Positions 55,068 through 63,234 of a DNA stretch of 64,000 nucleotides are shown one piece after another. The DNA comes from Desulfovibrio sp. (GTDB lineage: Bacteria > Desulfobacterota > Desulfovibrionia > Desulfovibrionales > Desulfovibrionaceae). A model generated the notes under the pieces. The model made no database searches. It was not told where the DNA came from and saw nothing but the letters and a program-made list of their open reading frames with translations. The DNA lies in NCBI RefSeq assembly GCF_009712225.1, contig NZ_WASP01000003.1:456040-520039 (forward strand), read 5' to 3'. Position numbers and translations under genes: made by a program. The number at the start of each line of letters is the position of its first letter. Position 1 is the first letter of the stretch.

Positions 55068-55394
55068 ATGGAAGTGTGCATCGCTTATCTGCGTGGCAGA
55101 CCGATAATGCTGGAGCTGCGGGACGGCATAGCCTACCTCGACAGCGAGCCCCAGCCCATCAAATATCTCGACGAGGCAAAGCTTCAGGAATTCACCGACT
55201 CCATCCGGTCCATTCCGTACTCCGCCGATCCTGGCTATCAGGCGCTGGTCAATTCCAAGCGCGCGGCCTTTATCGTTACGCTGCTCGGCAGTGCCGTAGG
55301 CGAGGAATGTGTTTCCAAGCTGACCCACCTGCTGGATCATGTGCATTACGACGTTCTGGAGTATCTGGGCGAAACCGGAGAAGAAGATGCTTGA
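55068..55394 (+). CDS. Small protein of unknown function, first gene of sufCB operon
   Basis: 108 residues from the ATG at 55068, preceded by AAGGGGATTACC; the frame is open upstream to 54969 without a site. No signal or membrane segment. It starts with MEVCIAYLRGRPIML and has an acidic C-terminus. One Cys is near the start (Cys4) and one in the middle (GEECVSKL); they do not form a recognised cluster motif. The gene overlaps sufC by 8 nt, so it is translationally coupled to Fe-S assembly and may be an accessory or regulator of it. It shows none of the four-Cys features of Rrf2/IscR regulators. Confidence 0.75.
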   Translation: MEVCIAYLRGRPIMLELRDGIAYLDSEPQPIKYLDEAKLQEFTDSIRSIPYSADPGYQALVNSKRAAFIVTLLGSAVGEECVSKLTHLLDHVHYDVLEYLGETGEEDA

Positions 55395-56181
55395 AATCCG
55401 TGATCTGCATGTTTCGGTCAAGGGCACGCCCGTGCTCAAGGGCATCGACCTGCATGTTCGCCCTGGCGAAACATTCATTCTTTTTGGCCCCAACGGCTCC
55501 GGCAAAACTACCCTGCTCATGACCCTCATGGGCTTTGCGGGGTACGAGGTCACGCAGGGCCAGATCGTCTACAAGGGTACAGACATTACCAACGCGCCCA
55601 TGTACGAGCGTGCGCGCCTTGGCATTGGCATGTCGTTTCAGCGCCCCCCCACCATCCACGGGCTGCCCACGGGCAAACTGGTGGAACTGTGTGGCCGTGG
55701 CCGCGAGCTGGATATAGAAGGCATGGCCCGCAAGGTGCATTTTGACCATTTTCTTGAACGCGATGTGAACGCGGGCTTCTCGGGCGGCGAGATCAAGCGC
55801 TCTGAACTGCTGCAGCTCATGGCCCAAAAGCCCGACCTGCTGCTCTTTGACGAACCGGAATCGGGCGTGGACCTTGAAAACATGGCCCTCGTGGGCAAGA
55901 CCGTGCGTTTTCTGCTCGACGGCATGCCCGACCGATGTTGCGCCACGCTGGCGCAACGCGAAAAGGTGCGTTCCACCAGCGGCCTCATCATCACCCACAC
56001 CGGCCATATTCTTGAATATGTCAACGCCCACCGGGGGCAGGTCATGTATCAGGGCAAGCTGTGCTGCGAGGCGCGGCCCCGTGAAATTCTCGACCACATC
56101 GCCACCCACGGCTATCAGGAATGTCTGCGCTGCCTTACCGGCGACATGGTTGGCAAAATTGCGGAGGCGCCCCTTAAATGA
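55387..56181 (+). CDS. sufC: Fe-S cluster assembly ATPase SufC
   Basis: 264 residues from the ATG at 55387. Walker A GPNGSGKTT (34-42), Q-loop MSFQRPPTIHGLP, signature FSGGEIKRSELLQ (the FSGGEKKR of SufC with one change), Walker B LLLFDEPESGVDLEN and H-loop IITHTGHILEYV. The DEPESGVD motif is diagnostic of SufC. It drives the SufB scaffold through ATP binding. About 15-20 residues longer than E. coli SufC because of an insertion after Walker B. Overlaps genes on both sides (8 and 4 nt). Confidence 0.93.
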   Translation: MLEIRDLHVSVKGTPVLKGIDLHVRPGETFILFGPNGSGKTTLLMTLMGFAGYEVTQGQIVYKGTDITNAPMYERARLGIGMSFQRPPTIHGLPTGKLVELCGRGRELDIEGMARKVHFDHFLERDVNAGFSGGEIKRSELLQLMAQKPDLLLFDEPESGVDLENMALVGKTVRFLLDGMPDRCCATLAQREKVRSTSGLIITHTGHILEYVNAHRGQVMYQGKLCCEARPREILDHIATHGYQECLRCLTGDMVGKIAEAPLK

Positions 56182-57341
56182 GCTCTGTAAATCTTTCCCG
56201 CTTTCAGTTTAACGGCGGCGAAAACGCCGCGCCCATCGAAAACCTTGCCGCCCTGCCCCGCGAGGATCAGGAACGTCTGGTGCTGGCCGGTATTGATGTG
56301 CACGACCACACATCGAGCGGTGCGTTCATGCAGCTCAACCACGCTGGCGTGCACTGCGAAACCCGCCACGAGGGCCTCGACCTCATGGATATCCGCACGG
56401 CGCTGAAAAAATTCGACGGACTGCCCCAGTATTTCTGGAAGCTGCTGAATCCTGAAAAGGATGAATTTACGCGCATGGCGCAGGAGCAGTGCAACGGCGG
56501 CTACTTTGTGCGGGCGCGCAAGGGCGTAAAAATCGCCCAGCCCGTGCAGTCGTGCATGTTTATCAAGGGGCACGGCGCGGGCCAGAGCATCCACAATATT
56601 GTGGTGGTGGAAGAAGGCGCAGAGCTGCATATTCTTGGTGGCTGCGCCACTGCCCACGATGCCAGGGATGCCGCGCACCTCGGCGTGACAGAATATTATG
56701 TGGAAAAAGGCGGCAAGCTCACCTTTACCATGATCCACAACTGGGGCGACAGCACCACGGTGCGCCCCCGCTCTGCTGGCATTGTTGAAGCCGGGGGCGA
56801 GTTTCAGAACAATTACATACTGCTCAAGCCCGTGGGCGACCTGCAGATGTACCCCACCATGACCCTGGCCGGAGCCGGAGCCGTGGCCCGATTCAATTCT
56901 GTTGTGGTGGCTCCCACCGGTTCGTATGTGGACTGCGGCAACCGCATTGATCTGGCCGCCCCCGAAACGCGCGGCGAAATCATCTCGCGCGTTGTCACCA
57001 CCGGCGGCACGGTCATCAACCGTGGCTTTATCGGCGCATCTGCCGCGCCCGCAAAGGGCCACCTTGAATGCAAGGGGCTCATACTCGGTGGCGGGCGCAT
57101 GCACGCCATCCCCGAGCTCGACAGCAACCAGGACGGCGTGGAACTTTCGCACGAGGCCGCCGTGGGCAAGATCGCGCAGGAGGAAATTGAATACCTCATG
57201 GCGCGCGGTCTGGACGAAGACGAAGCCGCGGCCACCATTGTGCGGGGCTTTTTGAATGTGGACATCATGGGTCTGCCCGCTCCGCTGAAAAAGGCCATGG
57301 ACGAACAGATATCCCTGCTGGAAGCGGGCAACGCCATGTAG
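56178..57341 (+). CDS. sufB: Fe-S cluster scaffold SufB/SufD family
   Basis: 387 residues. Right-handed beta-helix region with HILGGCATAHDARDAAHLGVTEYYVEKGGKL, NWGDSTTVRPRS, then the C-terminal helical domain ending in LSHEAAVGKIAQEEIEYLMARGLDEDEAAATIVRGF, the SufB/SufD signature. Only one such gene is present with sufC, as in the minimal SmsCB system of anaerobes. Builds Fe-S clusters, needed in quantity for DsrAB and related proteins. Shorter than E. coli SufB (495), with a reduced N-terminal region. Overlaps sufC by 4 nt. Confidence 0.9.
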   Translation: MSSVNLSRFQFNGGENAAPIENLAALPREDQERLVLAGIDVHDHTSSGAFMQLNHAGVHCETRHEGLDLMDIRTALKKFDGLPQYFWKLLNPEKDEFTRMAQEQCNGGYFVRARKGVKIAQPVQSCMFIKGHGAGQSIHNIVVVEEGAELHILGGCATAHDARDAAHLGVTEYYVEKGGKLTFTMIHNWGDSTTVRPRSAGIVEAGGEFQNNYILLKPVGDLQMYPTMTLAGAGAVARFNSVVVAPTGSYVDCGNRIDLAAPETRGEIISRVVTTGGTVINRGFIGASAAPAKGHLECKGLILGGGRMHAIPELDSNQDGVELSHEAAVGKIAQEEIEYLMARGLDEDEAAATIVRGFLNVDIMGLPAPLKKAMDEQISLLEAGNAM

Positions 57342-57426
57342 CAGGGGCGATTTTTGCGGCCAGCCCGTAGCCCCCGATACGCCCACTTGACCGAAGCCAG
57401 CCTTGCAGCTATATTTCCCCTCCTTG

Positions 57427-57502
57427 GGGCCTATAGCTCAGTTGGTAGAGCCTCCGGCTCATAACCGGCCCGTCCCAGGTTCAAGTCCTGGTGGGCCCAC
57501 CA
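57427..57502 (+). tRNA. tRNA-Met (CAT anticodon), island attachment site
   Basis: 76 nt including encoded CCA. Acceptor GGGCCTA/TGGGCCC, D-arm GCTC-AGTTGGTA-GAGC, anticodon loop CTCATAA, T-arm CCAGG-TTCAAGT-CCTGG. The outer pair of the anticodon stem is T-C. Sequence resembles elongator tRNA-Met; a tRNA-Ile2 with lysidine is less likely. Its 3' end is the target of the integrase gene that follows. Confidence 0.92.
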
Positions 57503-57565
57503 AGAACTGTTCAGACAAAGTCCGTCAAAGTCCGTAAGACCTTGACGGACTTTGCTTTTATGGCA
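57489..57565 (+). other. Left attachment-site repeat with tRNA terminator
   Basis: tRNA 3' end from TGGTGGGCCCACCAAG onward, through a terminator AAAGTCCGTCAA..TTGACGGACTTT (57517-57553) followed by GCTTTTA. An imperfect copy is at 61298-61370. The two copies bracket the integrase/hsdR segment, so they are probable attL/attR-type ends. Confidence 0.75.
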
Positions 57566-57617
57566 AAGCACACTTCTTTAAAGTCCGGCAAGGTTCGTTG
57601 ACAGCCTCAATTTTTTT

Positions 57618-57678
57618 GGGGTAACTTTTAGGGGTAACTCATACCTAGCGAGAATTGTTACCCCCAAAGAGTTACCCC
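57618..57678. promoter_or_regulatory. Four GGGGTAAC sites upstream of the integrase
   Basis: GGGGTAAC at 57618-57625 and 57631-57638, then its reverse complement GTTACCCC at 57657-57664 and 57671-57678, the last ending one base before the integrase ATG (57680). The paired symmetric arrangement suggests arm-type integrase/excisionase sites or an autoregulatory operator. Confidence 0.7.
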
Positions 57679-57679
57679 A

Positions 57680-58606
57680 ATGCCTATCTCTGATACCGCT
57701 CTTCGCAACGCTAAGCCCCAAGCCAAGCCGTATAAGCTCTATGATGCGGACGGCCTTTTCATCATTGTTACCCCTTCTGGGGGTAAGTGGTGGCGACTCA
57801 AATACCGCTTCGGTGGCAAAGAAAAACTACTTTCGCTCGGGACTTACCCTGAAACTGGCCTCAAAGATGCCAGAGGTAAACGCGATGAAGCCCGGAAGCT
57901 AATCGCCCAAGGCATCGACCCCAGCGCCCAACGGCAAGCGATTAAAGCCAGCATCACCAGTGCAGACCAAGATTCTTTTGAAGTCGTGACGCGGGAATGG
58001 TTCGACAAGCATGTGGTCAACCTCGCCCCCAGCTACAGCAAAAAAATACGCTCCCTTTTTGAACGCCAAATTTTCCCAGTGCTCGGGGCCAAGCCCATTG
58101 CAGAAGTTGAGCCCACTGACGTTTTGAACGCAGCGCGCCACGTTGAGCAAACCGGTGCCATCGAAACAGCCCACCGCCTGATTCAAATTTGTGGGCAGGT
58201 ATTTCGCTACGCCATTGCCACGGGCCGGACAAAATATGATGTTTCCACCGGCCTTCACGCCGCCCTGCCCAAGGTCAACGTTAAGCACATGGCCACGCTC
58301 ACCGATAAAAAACGTATTGGACAACTTCTGCGGGCCATTGATGCCTACGGTGGATTTTTCTCCGTGCGCTGCGCCCTCAGGCTGGCTCCACTTCTTTTCG
58401 TGCGCCCAGGTGAGCTACAGAAGGCAGAATGGGCAGAGCTTGATCTTCCTGCGGCAGAATGGCGGATCCCGGCCAGCAAAATGAAAATGCGGCAGCGTCA
58501 TATTGTCCCACTATCCCGCCAAGCCCTTTCTATCCTTTCCGAACTTCACCCATACACGGGCAACGGACAGTTTTTGTTTCCATCTATCCGCACATACGCG
58601 AGGCCT
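57680..58606 (+). pseudogene. P4-type tyrosine recombinase, 3'-truncated
   Basis: About 309 residues match P4-like integrases (usually about 400). N-terminal DUF4102 arm-binding domain: PISDTALRNAKPQAKPYKLYDADGLFIIV and LGTYPETGLKDARGKRDEARKLIAQGIDPS. The central SAM-like domain spans about 95-190. The catalytic domain starts with [18 protein letters not shown], which supplies the first active-site Arg (RPGEL), and then [14 protein letters not shown]. It stops after [12 protein letters not shown], where frame and similarity are lost, so the second Arg and the Tyr nucleophile are missing. The frame continues as noise to 58684. It cannot be an active recombinase. Confidence 0.9.
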
Positions 58607-61176
58607 TCAATCAGGTGCACCGCTACAGCAAGGAGAGCTTCAACAGCGAGCACTCCCTGTTCAAATACCTGCAACTGTTTGTGATCTCCAACGGCACAGA
58701 TACGCGCTATTTTGCCAACACCACGCAGCGCAACAAAAACAGCTTTGACTTCACCATGAACTGGGCCAAGGCCGACAACAGCCTTATCAAAGACCTCAAA
58801 GACTTTACCGTCACCTTTTTTCAAAAAAACACTCTGCTCAGCGTGCTGCTGCACTATTCGGTGTTTGACGTCAACAATACCCTGCTCGTCATGCGCCCCT
58901 ACCAGATCGCGGCCACAGAACGCATTTTGTGGAAGATCAACAATGCCTGCCAGACCAAAAGGTTGAGCACGACCGAAAGCGGCGGCTACATCTGGCATAC
59001 CACGGGCTCCGGCAAAACCCTTACCAGCTTCAAGGCGGCGCGCCTTGCCACAGAGCTTGAGTGCATCGACAAGGTCTTTTTTGTGGTTGACCGCAAAGAT
59101 CTGGATTACCAGACCATGAAGGAATACCAGCGTTTTTCGCCCAGCAGCGTCAACGGCTCGGAAAACACAGCCGGGCTCAAGCGCAATCTGGACAAGGACG
59201 ACAACAAGATCATCGTCACCACCATCCAGAAGCTCAACAACCTCATGAAAGACGAGGCCGACCTGCCCATCTACAGCAGGCAGGTGGTCTTTATTTTTGA
59301 CGAATGCCACCGCAGCCAGTTTGGTGAGGCGCAAAAGAACCTGAAAAAAAAGTTTAAAAAATACATCCAGTTCGGCTTTACGGGCACGCCGATTTTTCCG
59401 CAAAACGCCCTTGGTGCAGAAACCACCGCCAGCGTGTTTGGCCGCGAGCTGCATTCCTATGTCATCACCGACGCCATCCGTGATGAAAAGGTGCTCAAGT
59501 TCAAGGTGGACTACAACGACGTGCGCCCGCAGTTCAAGGCCATCGAAACCGAGATTGACGAAACAAAGCTCAGCGCGGCAGAGAACCGGCAGGCCCTGCT
59601 GCACCCCGAGCGCATACGCGAGATCACCCAGTACATTCTGAACAACTTTCGGCAAAAGACCCACCGTTTTCAGATGGGGGCCAAGGGCTTTAACGCCCTG
59701 TTTGCCGTCAGCAGCGTGGATGCCGCCAAGCTGTATTACGAATCGTTCAAGGCCTTGCAGAGCAGCAGCGCCAATCCGCTCAAGGTGGCTACCATCTTCT
59801 CCTTTGCCGCCAATGAAGAGCAGGACGCCGTGGGCGATATTCAGGATGAAACCTTTGACGTCTCCGCCATGAACAGCAGCGCCAAGGAATTTTTGGGCGC
59901 GGCCATAGCCGACTACAACGCGCTGTTCAAAACCAACTTTAGCGTAGAGAGCAAGGCCTTCCAGAACTACTACCGCGACCTCGCCCAGCGCGTGCAAAAT
60001 CAGGAAGTTGACCTGCTGATCGTGGTGGGCATGTTCCTTACCGGCTTTGACGCCCCCACGCTCAACACCCTGTTTGTGGATAAAAATCTGCGCTACCACG
60101 GCCTTATGCAGGCTTATTCCCGCACCAACCGCATTTTTAACGCCACCAAAACCTTTGGCAATATCGTTACCTTCCGCGATCTGGAGCAGGCGACCATCGA
60201 CGCCATCACCCTGTTTGGCGATAAAAACACCAAGAACGTGGTGCTCGAAAAAAGCTACAAAGAGTACATGGAGGGCTTTACCGATGTGCTCACCGGCGAG
60301 GCGCGGCGCGGTTTTGTGGATGTGGTGCGGGAGCTGGAGCAGCGCTTTCCCGACCCCTCGGCCATTGAAAAAGAGTCGGACAAAAAGGCCTTTGTCAAAC
60401 TGTTTGGCGAGTATCTGCGTGTAGAAAGCGTGCTGCAAAACTACGACGAGTTTGCCAGCCTCAAGGCCCTGCAAAACGTGGACATGGACGACCCTGCGGC
60501 GGTTGAGGCCTTCAAGGCCGCGCACTACCTCACGGATGAGGATCTGACCGCCCTGCGGGCTGTCGCCGTGCCCTCTGAACGGAAAATTCAGGACTACCGC
60601 TCAACGTACAACGACGTGCGCGAGTGGCTGCGCCGCGAAAAATCCGCCAGCAACAAAGACGCCACAACCGTCGATTGGGACGATGTTGTCTTTGAAATCG
60701 ACCTGCTCAAATCGCAGGAAATCAATCTGGACTACATTCTTGAACTGATTTTTGAAAAGAACAAAAAGGTCAGGGACAAGGCCGCACTGGTTGAAGACGT
60801 GCGCCGGGTGATCCGCGCCAGCCTGGGCAACCGCGCCAAGGAGAGCCTGCTGGTCGATTTTATCAACCAGACCGATCTGGATGAGCTTGGCGACAAGGCC
60901 GGCGTGATTGAAGCCTTCTTTGCCTATGCCCGGGCTGAGCAGCAGCGCGAAGTACAGGAACTGATCAGCGGCGAAAACCTGAATGAAGAGGCGGCAAAAC
61001 GCTATATCACGGCCTCGCTCAAGCGGGAATTTGCCAGCGAACACGGCACGGAGCTGAACGCCCTTCTGCCCAAGATGAGCCCACTGAACCCGCAGTACCT
61101 CAAAAAGAAGCAAGGAGTTTTTCAGCGCATCGCGGCCTTTGTGGAAAAATTCAAGGGCGTGGGCGGGCAGCTGTAG
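58598..61176 (+). pseudogene. hsdR: Type I restriction enzyme HsdR, 5'-truncated (no nuclease domain)
   Basis: About 858 codons match HsdR from [14 protein letters not shown] onward; full-length HsdR is about 1000-1050. Helicase motifs intact: [12 protein letters not shown] (I), [13 protein letters not shown] (II), GFTGTPIF (III) and [17 protein letters not shown] (V/VI region). Missing are about 150 N-terminal residues with the PD-(D/E)XK nuclease. The same frame is open leftward to 58459 through integrase DNA, but that part is meaningless. No hsdM or hsdS is in the window. Likely a deletion remnant; the reading frame is otherwise unbroken, so loss is recent or the ATPase part is retained. 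Confidence 0.88.
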
Positions 61177-61216
61177 CGGTTAACAGTGCCCAATTTGGCT
61201 CTACCCTGATTTTATT

Positions 61217-61236
61217 GGGGTAACTTTAGGGGTAAC
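61217..61236 (+). repeat. Second pair of GGGGTAAC boxes
   Basis: GGGGTAAC at 61217-61224 and 61229-61236, context TTATTGGGGTAACTTTAGG, near-identical to the direct pair at 57618-57638 upstream of the integrase. Confidence 0.75.
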
Positions 61237-61297
61237 TATTTTTTTCAATAAAAAATAGCTATTATATTTTATGCAATTATACCATATATTCAGTTGG

Positions 61298-61370
61298 TGG
61301 TGGGCACCAAGAATTGCTCAGTCAAAGTCCGCCGAAGTTGCAGAACTTCGGCGGACTTTGCTTTTATGAC
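61298..61370 (+). other. Right attachment-site repeat with covarying terminator
   Basis: TGGTGGGCACCAAGAATTGC copies the tRNA-Met 3' end with a 2-nt loss, followed by terminator AAAGTCCGCCGAAGTT / AACTTCGGCGGACTTT (61324-61359) and GCTTTTATG. The preceding CAGTTGG and ATATATT (61284-61297) resemble the tRNA 5' half, so this may be a tRNA copy with its centre deleted. Confidence 0.72.
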
Positions 61371-61375
61371 AGACG

Positions 61376-61435
61376 GGCATAGATGCCTACGGTAACTTCT
61401 TCACCGTGTGCTGTGCCCTTATCCAGTGCCAGTGA
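61376..61435 (+). pseudogene. Fragment of a second tyrosine integrase
   Basis: Reads IDAYGNFFTVCCALIQ then a stop (TGA at 61433-61435). The intact integrase at 58333-58390 reads IDAYGGFFSVRCALRL in the same region, with DNA similarity across about 55 nt. Too short to be functional; it marks an earlier or tandem integration. Confidence 0.72.
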
Positions 61436-61789
61436 CTAACCCACGCCCCTTGTTCTCCAGTTCGATGTTAGTATGCGGGCAATTCCGTAACCATAGGCAG
61501 CACCTACTTTTAGATCACGTAAAATTGAAGCCCAAATGTTGGCTTTAGCAATGACGCCCTGGCCATCCGAAACCATTTTATACTGTGTACAACGAAATTT
61601 CGTTTAAAATAGCAAAATATGCTTTCCTGCTTCTGAAGCACTCCACGCACACACAAGCACAATATACTGAAATTTAAAAGTAAAATAACATGGCGCACTT
61701 TTTGAAAGACATGGTTCATTGAGCTGCTAGTGAATCCATCTTTAGGAAAAGCAGGCAAGGATAAAACAAGCAGAATATAGGTCGCTCAG

Positions 61790-61825
61790 CGTGGTAAAGG
61801 CTACTTGCCAAGCTGCTTTATCACG
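61790..61825. promoter_or_regulatory. Inverted repeat upstream of dsrA
   Basis: CGTGGTAAAG (61790-61799) and CTTTATCACG (61816-61825), 9 of 10 positions complementary, 16 nt apart, about 78 nt before the dsrA start. Could be an operator or a 5' UTR hairpin. It does not match the CRP/HcpR or Rex consensus as I know them. Confidence 0.5.
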
Positions 61826-61902
61826 TAGGGCCCTCTACTTTGCTTCATCAAGGTTTGGCGTAATTGCAGCCGAACAGAACCATGAACTTTTGAGGTGTGA
61901 TG

Positions 61903-63216
61903 ATGTCAAAATTCGCAACGCCGCAGTTGGACCAGCTTGAAAGCGGCCCCTGGCCGAGCTTTGTGTCTGATATCAAGCAGGAAGCGGCGCATCGAGCGGC
62001 CAATGCCAATAATGTTGAATATCAGATTCCTGTGGACTGTCCTGAAGACCTTCTGGGTGTGCTTGAGCTTTCCTACAACGAAATGGAAACTCACTGGAAG
62101 CACGGCGGCATCGTCGGCGTGTTCGGATACGGCGGCGGCGTTATCGGCCGTTACTGCGACCAGCCCGAAATGTTCCCCGGCGTGGCTCACTTCCACACCA
62201 TGCGTGTGGCACAGCCTTCCGGTAAGTATTACCACAGCAAGTTCCTGCGCGACCTGTGCGACATTTGGGATCTGCGTGGTTCCGGTCTGACCAACATGCA
62301 CGGTTCCACCGGTGACATCGTGCTGCTCGGTACCCAGACTGCCCAGCTGGAAGAAATCTTCCACGAACTGACCCACAACATGAACGTTGACTTGGGTGGT
62401 TCGGGCTCCAACCTGCGTACCCCTGAATCTTGCCTTGGCCAGTCGCGCTGCGAATATGCCTGCTACAACACGCAGGACATGTGCTACCAGCTGACCATGG
62501 ACTATCAGGACGAACTGCACCGCCCCGCCTTCCCCTACAAGTTCAAGTTCAAGTTCGACGGTTGCCCCAACGGCTGCGTGTGCGCCATGGCGCGCTCTGA
62601 CTTTGCCGTTGTCGGTACCTGGAAGGACGACATCAAGATCGACCAGGACGCCGTGAAGGGCTACGTGGGCGGCGAATTCGCCCCCAACGCTGGCGCTCAC
62701 TCCGGTCGTGACTGGGGCAAGTTCGACATCCAGAAGGAAGTCGTTGACCTGTGCCCCTCCAAGTGCATGAAGTGGGACGGCTCCAAGCTTTCCATCAAGA
62801 CCGCCGACTGCGTGCGCTGCATGCACTGCATCAACACCATGCCCCGCGCTCTGCACATCGGTGACGAACGCGGCGCGAGCATCCTCGTGGGCGCCAAGGC
62901 TCCCGTGGTGGACGGCGCCCAGATGGGTTCGCTGCTCGTGCCTTTCGTCTCCTGTGAAGCCCCTTACGATGACGTGAAAGAAGTCATCGAAAAGATTTGG
63001 GACTGGTGGATGGAAGAAGGCAAGAACCGCGAGCGCGTGGGTGAAACCATGAAGCGCCTGTCGTTCCAGAAGCTGCTGGAAGTCACCGACACTCCCGCCG
63101 CTGCCTACCATGTGAAGGAACCGCGTTCCAACCCGTACATCTTCTTCAAGGAAGAAGAAGTGCCCGGCGGCTGGACCCGCGACCTCGCTGCTTACCGCAA
63201 ACGCCATCAACGCTAG
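61903..63216 (+). CDS. dsrA: Dissimilatory sulfite reductase alpha subunit
   Basis: 437 residues from the ATG at 61903, with GAGGT 7 nt upstream; ATG at 61900 and GTG at 61897 are adjacent alternatives. FGYGGGVIGRY and GSGLTNMHGSTGD belong to the siroheme-binding face. The cluster motif C-X5-C is in ESCLGQSRCEYAC and C-X3-C in DGCPNGC. A ferredoxin domain with CPSKCMKW and CVRCMHCIN (about 285-335) binds another 4Fe-4S cluster. With DsrB and DsrC it reduces sulfite in sulfate respiration, in the cytoplasm. dsrB begins 18 nt downstream. Confidence 0.98.
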   Translation: MSKFATPQLDQLESGPWPSFVSDIKQEAAHRAANANNVEYQIPVDCPEDLLGVLELSYNEMETHWKHGGIVGVFGYGGGVIGRYCDQPEMFPGVAHFHTMRVAQPSGKYYHSKFLRDLCDIWDLRGSGLTNMHGSTGDIVLLGTQTAQLEEIFHELTHNMNVDLGGSGSNLRTPESCLGQSRCEYACYNTQDMCYQLTMDYQDELHRPAFPYKFKFKFDGCPNGCVCAMARSDFAVVGTWKDDIKIDQDAVKGYVGGEFAPNAGAHSGRDWGKFDIQKEVVDLCPSKCMKWDGSKLSIKTADCVRCMHCINTMPRALHIGDERGASILVGAKAPVVDGAQMGSLLVPFVSCEAPYDDVKEVIEKIWDWWMEEGKNRERVGETMKRLSFQKLLEVTDTPAAAYHVKEPRSNPYIFFKEEEVPGGWTRDLAAYRKRHQR

Positions 63217-63234
63217 TCAAAGGGGGAGAAGAAC

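Larger units (their letters stand above)
61177..61902. other. Island right end and dsrA upstream region
   Basis: About 720 nt. From left: a pair of GGGGTAAC boxes (61217-61236), an AT-rich patch, a decayed tRNA-like/att repeat with terminator (61282-61370), an integrase scrap (61376-61435), a lower-GC stretch with no convincing gene, and an inverted repeat at 61790-61825 before dsrA. An 82-codon minus-strand frame at 61510-61758 has no family match and no ribosome site. Confidence 0.7.

Noticed and set aside
58546..60525. 659-codon minus-strand open frame
   Set aside because: Antisense to hsdR, whose helicase motifs are clear; the shadow frame has no motif.
61436..61576. Minus-strand frame reading about 46 codons with AAYGYGIARIL
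   Set aside because: Faintly resembles the C-terminus of a transcription regulator, but too short and unsupported to call even as a remnant.
61510..61758. 82-codon minus-strand open frame before dsrA
   Set aside because: No ribosome site or homology, low-GC intergenic DNA; probably chance.
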